From: Lactarius indigo
Lineage: Eukaryota > Basidiomycota > Agaricomycetes > Russulales > Russulaceae
Reading direction: 5' to 3'
Length of the DNA stretch: 64,000 nucleotides
NCBI GenBank assembly: GCA_025766275.1
Contig: JAFKAC010000001.1
Span: 744,001-808,000 of the forward strand
The first letter of the stretch is position 1. Every line of letters starts with the position of its first letter. Positions 34,038-45,917 of this stretch are shown here, piece by piece. The position numbers were made by a program, and so were the translations under genes. Under the pieces are notes generated by a model, which had not been told where the DNA came from, searched no databases, and was given only the letters and a program-made list of their open reading frames with translations.

Positions 34038-36370
34038 ATGACCACCTCAGTTCCACCGTCGTCGCCTGGTGCAGGTGGGGAGCCAGAACCGTCCCTTCAA
34101 AACGTGCCCCCCCGCAGGCCCATTCCACGGCGCTATACAGTAGCCTCTTTTGACAACCTCGTCGTCCTCGCCAACTATGAGGAGCGTCTCCGAGAGGCAC
34201 GCAGGATGGTTTGGCGGGACCGGGGTGAGCCGGCTGTCGAGGTCCACGATCTCTGGGAGTGTCTCGAGCACGGCACTGGAGGAGGTCTCCGTACGTCCTC
34301 GTACCATGCATCCTCTCTTCTAGACGCATAATCTTTCCAGGTGCTGGGACCCTCGCTTTTGCCATTCGCTCTGGAGTCAATCTCATTCTTCTCTTGGCAC
34401 GTATTGGGAAGGTGCCTCGGTCCGTCTTCAGCAATGATTCTCTGGTAACTTGTGCCACGTATTAACGGTGTTTGCCCCAGGAGGACGCGCATTTCTCTCG
34501 TACGACATGCATTGTTCGGACAGGACTCCATCCGATTCGGTACTATGATTGGTCTGCTGGGTTTTCTCACGTTTGCCGACTGGTAGATTGCTGACTTGAA
34601 TGGGTTTTCCCAGGGGGCTTTGTCGCAATATACCGAATCCTTCTCAACGCATTCCCCTTGCTCTTCCCTGCGAACGTCCCCATCTCCCTCAATCTGCGCA
34701 ACTTTGTCAAAAAGCTTTTTTCATCTTCGGACTCTGATGATGACGACGACGACGACGACTCGTCAATCGATGAGCTGTCCCGACTTGTCGTCGAGTCTCA
34801 TTCTCCGATCGATATCACTCCGGCCGCCAGGAAGAGGGAAGCACGCCTCTCCTTCGTTGCCCAAGTGCATCAGACCTGGCTACGCCGAAGGTCGGCTCGG
34901 TGGCATTCGATCGTGGCTGGTGCTGTCGCCGGTGGCATCGCGATATCATTTGAGAACCCATCGCGGCGCAAGGCTATCGCGCAGCAGCTATTCGTTCGGC
35001 AAGTGCCCTCTGTACAATTTGTCCTGCTCTTGAAACTTAAGAATTTGCATTTTCGATGTGTAGCGGCCTTCAAGGTTCTTACAATGCTTATTCCGAGAAG
35101 CACGGATTCCGAGTCCCGCACGGGGACGTCCTCGTCTTCGCGCTCTCGTGAGTTCTCGTCTCAGATGCGGCTTCTTACGCCCCCTTGATGTTTCTGGAAG
35201 ATGTGCCCAAATCATGTATGGCTTTCTGCTGCGTCCTGACACGCTCCCAAAGTCGTATACGACCTGGTGCGTCGCCAATAGACCTGCCCTGCTGAAGCCA
35301 TCTGGATCTTTTTTTGTCGAACGCACAGGATAAACGCAGCAGGACAGATCCCCAAGGAGGCCGTTTCGATTAACCGTGACATGGTTCGAGCGCGCACTTT
35401 CGACCTGGTGGATTTGGAGCGAATCATCGCGCGCCCCGTATGTCCCCTCACCATCTCAGTATAACTCCGCTGACCCAACCAAGGACCTGCACCCAGCAAA
35501 CGCCACCGCTATAGACCTCTGGCGTGCGGCGCAGCCGCCATATGGCCCATGCGCGGCTTCGCACCCACACGTCGCCAGCTGCGCATACACTCCGATTGAG
35601 CGCTTCTTCACCGTCTTCCGGTGGACGTTGCCGATATACGGCGCGCTGCACGTCGTGCCGATGCTGCTCTTCAAGCGCAAGGCAGTCGCTCACGCGCCGA
35701 AAGCCATGGCGCTGCGAGCGAGCTGGGGCACCATACGCAGTGCCTCGTTTCTGGGCGCCTTCATCGCCATATACCAAGGTAAGTTAATAACGTAAATAAT
35801 AGCCCACAGGTACTCACGGGCAGCAAGGTTACTATTGTGCTGCGCAGAACGCGCATCGTGCGCTCGTCGGACGGAAGCTGGTACCTGCGTGGTTGCTTTC
35901 TGCGCTCGTCTCCAAAGGCTCGTTTTGGCTCGGAGGCTTGCTCGCGGGTATCTCGGTGCTCATGGAGGCGAAACATCGGCGTGGGGAGCTTGCGATGTAT
36001 GTGCTCCCGAAGGGCCTCGAGAGTGCATGGGTTGCTGCGCGCGGAAAGGGACTCGTGTTCCGGACGGGGAAGCACGGGAACGCACTGGTGAGAGTATCGT
36101 TATTCCATGCTGTGGGGAGGGCTTATTGTGTGCCCTTACTAGTTGACGGCGATTGGTATGGGCATGGTCATGGTGCGCTTTTTTTTCTTGGCAGGTCCGG
36201 ATCTTGCTCATCCTGATTTGCCTCGCTTTTAGAGCACATATCAGGTTCGTTGTGGAGTTGCTTGTTCGTGTCGTTCGTCGTGTTGATTCACGTTTCATTT
36301 GAAGAATGACCCGCATCACCTGTCAGGGTTTGTGCGGCGGATATTGTACCAATTCATTGGACCCAACTGA
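34038..36370 (+). CDS. TMEM135-like multi-pass membrane protein
   Basis: Exons 34,038-34,290, 34,341-34,419, 34,481-34,560, 34,614-34,998, 35,064-35,147, 35,201-35,266, 35,329-35,437, 35,484-35,778, 35,828-36,087 and from 36,195 to a short last exon ending at 36,370. All phases agree up to the last junction, which I could not fix; the final exon encodes a peptide ending LYQFIGPN. Landmarks of the TMEM135 family are AGTLAFAIRSGVNLILLL, RHALFGQDSIRFGTMIG, AGAVAGGIAISFE, QIMYGFLLRPDTLP, SYTTW and LGAFIAIYQGYYC. The fourth intron begins gcaagt (34,999), a GC-AG intron. Relatives are membrane proteins of peroxisomes, mitochondria or lipid droplets implicated in organelle dynamics and fat storage. 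There are several hydrophobic segments and an Asp-rich loop near 34,735-34,765. Confidence 0.88.
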
Positions 36371-36816
36371 ACGCATGTATGTACTGTAGATCGGTTCGCT
36401 GTTCTTGGCGAGTCACATTGTTGTTAATAATGATTTTTGTCTTTCTCATTCCAATAACCTACTGGACGAGCCCACCAGAGATCGGATTCATCCAAATTAT
36501 AAATTATTATAAGGAGTCTTATAATAATATCGACTTGCTTATAACCTTTATAATATTTGGCAATAATATATTACATTAGATCTTTATTACCTCTTCTAGA
36601 ATTTTGCATTAACGTGTGCCCTGTAAATTTTCACGCTTGGTGCTTGGCGTGGTGTGTGCCTCTGCTGCTGTGGGAACCACCCCTGTGCACTTATCACCTC
36701 ATCAGACTATAGTTCTCCAATGATCCGGAATGCGGCGAAGGGTCACGTGATTAATGGTTATAAACGGCAGTTTTCGGCTCTCTCGTCGCTACGATATGTG
36801 CTTGTCCCAACTTTTA
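36371..36816. other. AT-rich intergenic region
   Basis: About 450 bp with a distinctly AT-rich core (36,490-36,590, many ATAATA and TTATAA words), unlike the GC-rich genes on its left. No gene is supported. Confidence 0.55.
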
Positions 36817-37705
36817 ATGCCTCATTTCACAGAGAGAACAATCAATACTGGATCAATTCGTACAGAGGGGGCTACATCAAGTACAGGTATGTCTTTGGGT
36901 CGGCTATCTTCATCTATACTAATATCCTCTCCATCGCCGCTTGCGTATATGTCTAGTGGAGCCCCAGTCTCACGAAAAGCCAACTCAGTCTCAGTCAGCA
37001 CCAAGTCCCTCCTCTCTACATGAAGGATCTACTTCTGCTGACGGGTCGTCGTCGTCGTTCGACACATACCGGAAGTCAGTGGCGGAAAGAGTGAGCATAG
37101 CGGGGAGACGAAGGGCAGATGCTGAAGATATCATCATTTCTGTGGGTCATCTTGCGCCTCCTCACGCACAGACATACTCATTTGGCCAACTACAGGCCGC
37201 TCTACTTGCAGCCACTGTCGCTGTATTCACTGGGGCATCCGTCCCAGGACTCAGGCCGGACCCGCGCGAAACCTCGGCGTATTATCTTGCAAAAGCCTCC
37301 CAAATGTTCGCCAACGCCAGTGGGGTGCAGATAGACCTCCCTTTTATGCCACCCGATCCGGCCACATTCTCACCGTCGAGGTCGGCTCTTTGGGTCAACT
37401 CTCTTTGGTTCTTGAGCCTCGCTCTCAGTCTTTCGGTCATTCTGCTGGCGTCCTCGTTACAGCGATGGGCACTTCGATACGGATGTGCCGAGCCCGACAG
37501 TGCTGACCAAGGCGATGAACTGCGCATCACCTGGTTGTCTCAACTATTACCAGTAGTGCTTCGTACCTCGATATCATTCTTCTATGTGGGCCTCGCCATG
37601 CTCCTATACGACAGCCTTAAAACCTATCTGGGGGTATGGCAAGCGTTGTTCCTCACATCCACTTCCATCATTGGCCCGGTTGTTCTACTCTTCCAGACCA
37701 GATGA
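36817..37705 (+). CDS. Short DUF6535 membrane protein
   Basis: Three exons, 36,817-36,886, 36,957-37,141 and 37,196-37,705 (introns 70 and 54 nt), giving 254 aa. A Ser-rich N-terminus leads to DAEDIII, then the DUF6535 core starting AALLAATVAVFTGASVPGL. Hydrophobic stretches include LWVNSLWFLSLALSLSVILL, LRTSISFFYVGLAMLLY and a last segment ending LFQTR. The intron just before the first membrane segment is at the position shared by the other DUF6535 genes here. Unlike its neighbours it has no long C-terminal part, so it is either a minimal member or a truncated one. Function is unknown. Confidence 0.75.
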
Positions 37706-39270
37706 AGTCCCCCCGACTTCTTCCCGGGTGACTCATCCCATGTCATTCGGCTCTGCCATCCTCGGGATTCACAACTGTCAGGTCTTTCATGCACTCAGCC
37801 TCTCGGAAAAGACCTATCACACCAGAGATCGATCAATGTGCACTCATTTTGGGGTAGTCATTCGAGTCACCCTTCGAATGAGCGTCACCCTTTGCCGCAA
37901 GGAGACGGAATTCACGACGCGTCACCTTTAGAGAGTGCTCACGTGGCATTAGCGAAGACTCCACCTGTACTTCTCGCTTTCTTCACACGCTGTAGTCACC
38001 GCCATCACCAGTGTCCATGATTTGGGGCTACGAAAACCATGTTATCGCGCACGCTGAGCGCCGAGCGCTCACGCGTGTTTTTTGCGAACTTTGTTTACGT
38101 CAGTTAGTGGCCTTTTGTTATGTTCTAGTGTGTTATCTGTCTTGGCTGACGTGTCCCATAGGTTCCCAGAATCATCGCTAGCTGAAGTTTCTACAACTTT
38201 TATGGAACCACGCCTCATCCGGTTTTCTGTAAATCGGCTCCACGACTCCTGTTTGGGAAAGGAATTCTCATCTCCTTGTTTGCTCCGGTGTCGATAATGG
38301 CCTCTTCGTTCAACCGGCCGTCGCTCCAATTATGCCCCCTTCTCTCATCACCGTGACTCATTAGACAATGCTATTTCCTCAATTATTAAGCGCATCTCGC
38401 CTCGCACCCACGCAAAACATCAAAGCCCCGTCAGATCCGCCCTCTCACTCCGTATTTATATCTCTGGGGCATCGGAATCCTCCTAACTTAAGACCACCAA
38501 TAAACCCACAACGACATGGCACTTAATCACTGAACTGAACTGTACATTATCCTCCCTCCGCCTCCCTCCGCTGTTCGTTATTTCTATACTTGCGTATATT
38601 TGGAACGGAGCGCTTTGGCCAACATCCTATGGACGACGTGCCGTCTGCAACATTCATTCGTTTTTGGATCATTCCGTCTCGAATCCGGGTCTCGTCGCTC
38701 GGACATTGGCCGAAATGAGCTTGTGTTTCCGCCGCTGGCGGAGAGGCATTCTCCTCGACAAATATGGCTATCCCCCCGAACGAAGTTCCATACTCTTGCT
38801 TTTCGCTTTCGCCCTTTACGTGTGCGTGACACAGCTTGCGTGTGAAAAGACTAGGGGGAAAGATCAGATTTGCCGAACAGGGGTTGGCGTATCATACACT
38901 TTCCTGACACTTACAGAGCCTCCGCTATCCGTGCACAGCCATCTATACACGCCACAAACACACGCAGCAGGGGAGCTGTAACCTCACTGTTTTAGTACAC
39001 AGTAAGTAGGGCACTTGATTAAGCGTTATAGTGTTATCCTGGCGAATTATGTTTGGTATATTTGAACTCCATTGCCAGCGTTTACGGCTTGGTTCACGGG
39101 AGTCCGGCCCGGAATGGCGGTAACTGGTTGTAAGGTACAGTAATTTTTTGTCCGTGTACAATAACCCTTGTGCTGTGTGGCCCTGTGTGCTGTGCGACCT
39201 CAGCCCATATAAACCCCGAGGTTACCTGGAGCTGCCCTCATCCCCCTAATCTATTCGATTGCCTACTCCA
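37706..39270. other. Intergenic region
   Basis: About 1.6 kb with only short, unsupported open frames (for example one at 38,600-38,845). The last part presumably holds the promoter of the next DUF6535 gene; a TATA-like catataaacc lies near 39,207, about 60 bp before the ATG. Confidence 0.5.
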
Positions 39271-41625
39271 ATGTCTTATCGAAACGGTCCCATACCTATG
39301 AATGACTTTGACACACCGGAGCCGGGTGCAGGTAAGACGAATGGTTCGACTACCGTACTCCACCCTCACAAACACTATTCATAGGCAATAATAGCCAGTA
39401 CCCCCCAAACGCCTCTACACAAAATCAAGCTGCAGATGGAGAGACCAACTTTTCTGATGGTTCTGAACCTTTGTTCTCTATGTATCTTGAGAGGGCCGAG
39501 GAAGAAGACAAGAAGATGGCGGAAAGCTGGAAGGGAGACGCCGATGGGATTCTCGTATTCGTGAGTGCTCACCTTGTCTTCTGTTCTTTACGTGTCGTCT
39601 CAAGAGTCGCAGACCGGTCTTTTCTCCGCTGCTGTCGCAACACTACTTTCGGTCTCCGTCCAGGATCTCCGGCAGAACTCCCAGGACATTTCGGCGTTCT
39701 ACCTCGCGAACGTTTATCAGCTACTCTCCAAAGAAAATGGATCCCAGGTTCCCGTCATCATCCCTCCGTCATTGAATGACCCCACGTCATTCACCCCTCC
39801 AAGAGCGGCTGTTTGGGTCAACTCACTTTGGTTCTTGAGTTTGGTCATAAGTCTTACCTGCGCCTTGCTGGCAACATTGCTGCAACAGTGGGCGAGGCGT
39901 TATCTCAGGATCACCAACCCACGGTGCAGTCCACACAAGCGAGCGCGGATCCGCGCTTTCTTTGCCGAAGGCGTCGATAGGCTGCTTCTTCCTTGGACGG
40001 TCGAAGCATTGCCAACCCTCCTCCACATATCCCTTTTCCTCTTCTTCGCCGGCCTGAGCGTGTTTTTGTTCGGTATCCACCGAACCATCTTCAGCGTGGT
40101 GGTTGCGTGGGTCGGGCTATGCGTTGTCGTATATGCATACCTCACCGCACTTCCAATTCTTCACAAGGACAGCCCTTATCACGCACCCCTTTCTTCCTTC
40201 TTCTGGTTTTGCGTCGCCAGCACGCGTGCTGTCCTCCCATCACGTGATATTCCCCTCCGCCACAATAACACCACCCCTGGGGCGTTCCCCCGTGATCGTG
40301 ATCGTGATCCGGAAGAGGACCGCAACCGCAGTCTGTTCCAACACAGTTTACTCAAGACGGCAGAGGAACACGCCAACGGACTGCCAGCCGAGATCGATTA
40401 TCGTGCGTTGGAGTGGACTTTCGATTCTTTGGATGAAGATCGCGAACTAGAGCAATTTTTCGATGGCGTCCCTGGCTTTTGCGGCTCCAATGCAATGGAA
40501 AATCCCGTGGCGGGCTTCGTTAAACCAAACTCCAGGAAATTGTCAAATGCCTTGACGGGCCTGATGAATCGTACGCTATCATCCAGTCTAGTCTCGGAGT
40601 TGGTGAAACAAAAACGAATCACCATTTGCACCAAGGCCATTGGCGCCGCCAACCTTTTTGGACCTTGGTGGGTCTTACCCCGTGTCCTCATTGGCGAATG
40701 GCAGGCGTTCTTGAGGTCTGTCGATTTCGGGCTTTTCTTGAAGGACTGGTCCAGGGTAGATCGCCCGATAACCACTTTTTATGCACAATGTGCCGTCTCC
40801 GTTATCATCTCGAGCGTACCGACACCGGCACGCGATGAACGTTGGCTTCAGCTCGTAACTCGTCAAATCGACGTGTCCAAGTCCGTTCTCCGCAGCTATC
40901 TCGACCACGGCGATAGCATACTGCTCGCCAATCTCACCCACATCATCCGACAAACTCTTCGAACCAGGTCCGCGATAGAGAAGCATCTTGAGGTTCACAT
41001 TACAGAGGCGTCGTCGAGAACCCTGGAGTCCATATCTAAACTGGACGCGCGGGATTCTTTGCCAGAGCTCCAGCACGAGTTCTGCGGATTGTGGAATCAG
41101 CTTGTTCACGTTGCGCAGGACGATAAGCACTTAAACGTGCGGAATGTCTCTTTGGCGACTCTCAAGAACGTCCGGAAGGTTTACATCGCTTTGCATGAAC
41201 ACACAATCGATCACTCGGCGTCATTTACCACCAGCGACGACGGTGACGCTACTCTGGACGACATAGCCTCATACCCTATATGCACTATCCCTGGTCACGA
41301 GCCTACCCATTCTGGTGGGCTGTCAGACCTGCTTGGACCACCCATTCAACCCCCAGTCTCACCTCCTCCGCCAGTCCCTCCCTTACATGGACATGGACCG
41401 GTGTCGTTACCTACGCCTGTAATCTTCCCCACCGCCTCTCTCCCCCCTCCTTTACAAAGCCCGGCACAAGTCTTCCCGGTCCATCTTGGCGCGCTCCCCA
41501 ATGACATGCGCAACTCTGCTCCGCAGGCGTCCTCAGTATGCACAAGCACCGCGCATGGACCAACTATACCTGTTCCGCAAATACCATCTACTGCGGGCCC
41601 ATATGTCGCCCAACATATTCCATGA
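39271..41625 (+). CDS. DUF6535 membrane protein, mid-size
   Basis: Three exons, 39,271-39,331, 39,385-39,560 and 39,613-41,625 (introns 53 and 52 nt), giving 749 aa. The N-terminal exon ends in an acidic ESWKGDADGILVF motif, directly followed by the DUF6535 domain (TGLFSAAVATLL.., LWFLSLVISLTCALLATLLQ, HISLFLFFAGLSVFLFG, VGLCVVVYAYLTALPIL), with about four membrane segments. The soluble C-terminus is helical up to about residue 640 and then Pro-rich (PPIQPPVSPPPPVPP). It lacks the five repeat units of the giant paralogue at 19,126-24,175. Intron placement is identical to that gene. Function is unknown; a membrane-tethered adaptor is a guess. Confidence 0.88.
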
Positions 41626-42748
41626 GAGGACGCCTATTCCTTAAAGTCTTCCTTCTCATGGTAAACACGAGGTCTTGAGGAGCGGAAAGGAGGCTCTTTG
41701 GCGAGTCGAAGCAGATTGTATGGATACCTCACCCTTACCCGTATGTCTACTAGTTCCCCTTACGCAGCTGTATACCCCGCAAGACTAGTTCGTTTTTCTG
41801 TGTTATAATCTTTCAGGACTTATCCGCAGCCTCACCGGTCTACCCTCTTCCAACCTACAACCCGTGCAACTTTACCTTGAACTTTACATCCACCCATTGA
41901 GTTGAACACTTTCTTGTACTCCTACCTTCCGTTCCCCGAGTTCTACGTGACCAGCTCTGGGTAGAGTGGTTTTTGTGATACCCCCCTGAAATTTCACGAT
42001 CGCGACTTCTTTCCTCCTGAAGCAAATCTAGTTTCAACACTCGAAGCGCGTACGTCCTGTTGAGCTGTATACCATCTCCGCTTTGACAGGAAACTAGTAC
42101 GCGAGCTATAAGAGATTGTGCAGTAAACTATGTACTGATGAGACAGGAATACGATAGACGATTAACAATATTCGCGACAAATTATTCGAGCTACGCGAAA
42201 TTCACTTACAGGGCCATGTACAAGCGCAAACACTCATTTCAATCAAAATTTCAACTTCTCAAATTTGGGAATCGAAAGATACGAAGAACGATCTAAGTGA
42301 CAAAAGGCGAATGCCAGGGATAGACCACCGTTTTAACTCGCAACCGGCGTGACGAAACTCAGTCCCATTCATTGCATGACAAAGTGCGCACAAGGTCTCG
42401 ACTCCTGAGGATCGTTAGACTTCTCGTGCCAGTGCATTTCCTTCGCGGGGCGATGCCACCAGTTGGCGGGGTGTTTGGAATGCTGTTGACGTCGTGGTAA
42501 CGTCGAAGGTGATGACCTTTGTGAATCCTCACCGCCAGTGGCGGATGTGCAAAAAAATCGAGCCAGCGTAAGAACAAGTCGTCAGCGTCTCCTGCTTTCA
42601 AGTTCCAACATAGAGCCTGAGTATGTTTATTCTTGTATCAGACCTCGTCGTATTCGCGTAGTACGCGATTTTTCTATACATAATCTGCTCAAGAACCTAA
42701 CAAAATAAATACAGAGCAAACGATAATAACCAATAGCAAATTTAGAGT
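41626..42748. other. Convergent intergenic region
   Basis: About 1.1 kb between the 3' ends of the DUF6535 gene and the F-box-like gene. No family motif is seen in the short open frames; presumably 3' UTRs and spacer. Confidence 0.5.
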
Positions 42749-44593
42749 CTAGTCCGACGACGTTGTCTCAAATATCGCATTCCGGCCAAGGTCAAGGGAG
42801 CGAAGAAGTAACTGTAATATCTCCAACCCATCTGGCTCGTCCCACTTGCACTTCACTAACCTGAATCTGAAAACCGAGTCATCTTTAGACCTGCAGCGCA
42901 GTAAAAATACTAATAATGCCTTCGTAGCGTCTTCCTTGGGTTTTATGTCCACGGAGCTCCGACGGCACTTTGACAGTAAGGCCAGCACGTCTTCCCTTAG
43001 GTCGGAATAATCTGCTCTGACAGGGGGCACAAACTTGAAGGCATAATGAATCCATTTCCACAAGATCCTGGTACAGAAATCGCCTCGGTCTATGATTACC
43101 CGTTTCAGGCTACTGGGGAGGACATCGCCATGGGGTTCTTCCTCATCGAAAGAGGGGCCTCTGGTGATGGCTTTCGATGCACTGGCCAGGAGTTCTGTCG
43201 CACCGACTCCGAAACGCAACGTCCTCAGAGATGGGAAGCCAGAGAACAGGGCTCGCCAACAGAGCTGCGGGAATTCCGGAATATGTGTGATGTCCAGCCT
43301 GAGCCCCGTCTCATAGTCGACCAAAAGGTCTTTAACGGACGACCCTCCAAGAGCAGCGCAGAACTGCTGAAGGTGACAGAAAGACGACGCGTTGTAATCT
43401 GCTACTGGGTTCCACGGCATCTGGTAACCGGGCCCGGGGTAGCGGATCTCGAGGCTGTATAAATCGTCCAGGGGTGGCCACGGTGATGGGGGAAGTCTCC
43501 TTTTGGATGGTGTAGCCCAGATGCGCACCCTGGTACCGTGACGCTCATGTCTAAAGTGGGCCCCGTGAGGAGGATCGGGGACAGCTGCGATCGTCTCACA
43601 CATCAACGAAGAAAACGTCACCCATAGAGGGTGATTTTGCCGATACCCGCCAAGGGTGAGTTTGAAATGCCTGCGGAGGCTGGCTGGCGCTGAGAGGCAA
43701 CGGAGGAAAGAGATGATTAATTCGAGGAAGGAGTCCACAAATACCAGGAGCTTCAGATTATTGAGACGGAGGGTAGCGGTGACTTCGTGTGGGGGGGACA
43801 AGGAAAGAAAGAGATACCGCCGTTTAGGGTGAATCGTCAGAACCTCGAGTTGGGGCATCTGGCGGAGGGCGGCGAATAAATGTATAGCATTAAACGTGTC
43901 TGACACGGTAAACTCGGAGATGGCCCTGAGCACCCACGACGGATAAGTGATACGTAGGCCGGAGTGAGAATGAAGAGTGCGCAATTGAGGTGCTCCACCA
44001 CCAAGGAAGGCGTCTGGAAGGATAAGAGGAATATCTTCCTGGCCGGTTTCATCTCTATAATCATAATGTAGATAGTTGGGCGGGCGCAATATATAGACAC
44101 TAAGTGAAGCAAGAGGAACTCGGCCGTCGAGTAGCACCAGAGTTTGAACAATGTCCTTGGCTTTGCCCATGATATGAAGACTCTTAACGTGTGATGTGTG
44201 AGAAAGGATTTCCTCGATTGTAATGGTGGGTGGCTTCCTCAAAGGCTGTTGCGCGGGACCGTGACGCCATTTTGGGTTGATGAGCGGCCTACTGAGAGGA
44301 GAACGAGGGCTTATATCGATAATAATTTGTGTTGGCGCATATGAGGATCTCTGCAAAAATGCAACTATCCACTTCAGTGACAGGTCCCGAGTGATGATCG
44401 TCCAGAGCTCATTGGTACCCAGTGCAACAGAACGCCAATGCCGACAGACTTGAGTGATAGCAATCCAGTTTGGAGGATGTACATGTGAGGCAGCGAACGA
44501 TTCCACTGGCGAACCGGGAACTCCTACGCAGTACAAGAAAATAGCACGAATAATCTCCGTGGGAAGAGCAACAGCAGCGTTGTTGAGTGCCAC
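42749..44593 (-). CDS. F-box-like protein
   Basis: A 614-codon open exon. Near its N-terminus is an F-box-like motif (LPTEIIRAIFLYC..WIAITQVCRHWRSVALGTNELW), followed by a long region with leucine-rich patterns typical of the very large Agaricomycete F-box families. F-box proteins dock substrates to SCF ubiquitin ligases through Skp1, and substrates of these expanded families are mostly unknown. The open frame has no ATG at its 5' end (the first possible initiator would be GTG), and a gtaacc/ctgcag pair lies just upstream near 44,600-44,635. The true start is therefore probably in a short upstream exon that I could not place. Confidence 0.82.
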   Translation of the reverse strand: MALNNAAVALPTEIIRAIFLYCVGVPGSPVESFAASHVHPPNWIAITQVCRHWRSVALGTNELWTIITRDLSLKWIVAFLQRSSYAPTQIIIDISPRSPLSRPLINPKWRHGPAQQPLRKPPTITIEEILSHTSHVKSLHIMGKAKDIVQTLVLLDGRVPLASLSVYILRPPNYLHYDYRDETGQEDIPLILPDAFLGGGAPQLRTLHSHSGLRITYPSWVLRAISEFTVSDTFNAIHLFAALRQMPQLEVLTIHPKRRYLFLSLSPPHEVTATLRLNNLKLLVFVDSFLELIISFLRCLSAPASLRRHFKLTLGGYRQNHPLWVTFSSLMCETIAAVPDPPHGAHFRHERHGTRVRIWATPSKRRLPPSPWPPLDDLYSLEIRYPGPGYQMPWNPVADYNASSFCHLQQFCAALGGSSVKDLLVDYETGLRLDITHIPEFPQLCWRALFSGFPSLRTLRFGVGATELLASASKAITRGPSFDEEEPHGDVLPSSLKRVIIDRGDFCTRILWKWIHYAFKFVPPVRADYSDLREDVLALLSKCRRSSVDIKPKEDATKALLVFLLRCRSKDDSVFRFRLVKCKWDEPDGLEILQLLLRSLDLGRNAIFETTSSD

Positions 44594-45917
44594 AGTCGTC
44601 GTGAAGGTTGGGCTGCAGTGTGTTTAGACGCGGTTACCTCAAAGGTCCCAGAAATGAGTCTGGATTACTCACAACTCTAAGGGAAGAGTTTCAAGTTGAC
44701 TACTGGCCTGCGCACTGTCACGGGTTTGGGATATTGGTCTTCGGGTCTTGGTCCAGTTCGTCGACTTCTTTAGGACAGAGATGAACATCATTTGTCTCAG
44801 GAAGAGTAAGACAATATACTATGTAGGGTATCTGAAGAGATCAATAACTAGGCGCTGATCAAGTGGCCATGGCCAGTTGAGCGCGCTCGAGTATGACTCA
44901 TGGCTGCACGGGACAAACTTTGGCCGGTCTCTGCCGGAGGGACGAAGGCGCGGCAGCATATGGAGTGCAGTCTCGAGTGAATGGACGAGGCAACGCGTGC
45001 TCTGAGTCGTTCCTCTTTTCCACCGTCCCAAGTTCTCGACTAGTTCGAGAAATTAGAACACTTTTTATTTCGCCCGCTCGCCACGCCCAGTAAGGGATCG
45101 GTGACGAGGCTCCACGTTTTCCAACATTCATCAACTTGTTCCGGCCCCACCCACCTGTCGCGACCTTGCCTCGGAAACGAAAAACCCTCATCCTCAATCG
45201 AGACGTACTTTGTGCTTCAGCCCAATCTCCATGTAATTCTACAGTTTAGTTGTTTTTCGCCACTGCCTATTACTATACACAAGAGCTAGTACACTTTGCT
45301 GTGCCATTTGCCGGCCCCTTCCCTCTTGGCGCCATACCAAACCTAAAATGAAGAGCAAGGCAGTGACTCGCAAAGACTCAGATGCTCCAGTGATGCCATA
45401 AACTGTGAGAACATGTTTTGGAACTTGTAGAAGACAGGTGGCTCCGTTGCTCACTAAGAGATGTTGTAAGGGTGGTGTTCGCTTGAATGGCCATCAGGAA
45501 AACCTCAAACCCTCAATTTAAGACAAAATAGCATATTTTGGCCATTTGACAACAATTTGAATTAAAAAACCAAATTCGTTGTTTTGTCGTTTGCAAAAAC
45601 GATGGACTTTGGAGGAACTTCAATTGGTGACATTTGTTTATTGACTGCCAATTTAGGACAATTGGTGTCCATTTGGTGATGACCCCCGGTGAATAGGGTT
45701 CACATTAAGTATATTGTTCTCCTTCTATGACCTCAGTTGTGTGCATGCGAGATAGAATTCACGAAAAAAATATATCATTAAATCGACAAAACACTATGGT
45801 AGGTTTTTTTTTGTTCTTTAAATCAAGTACTGGTAACTAAAGTGACATCTAACAAAAGGTTTCAACTATTAGCAAGGTTTGAGGAAACGACCCTAGTAAC
45901 GAAGGCTTGAAATGTTT
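44594..45917. other. Intergenic region and possible subterminal region of a DNA transposon
   Basis: No gene is supported. From about 45,460 the composition becomes AT-rich, with repeated words such as ggccattt, ccatttgg and caattt. This lies just outside the DUF6532 gene. It could be the subterminal region of the element that carries the DUF6532 and Plavaka genes, but I found no terminal inverted repeat, and the other end is outside the window. Confidence 0.35.

Noticed and set aside
36379..36579. Open frame in the AT-rich intergenic region
   Set aside because: It lies downstream of the TMEM135-like stop, is composed of AT-rich low-complexity sequence and matches no family.
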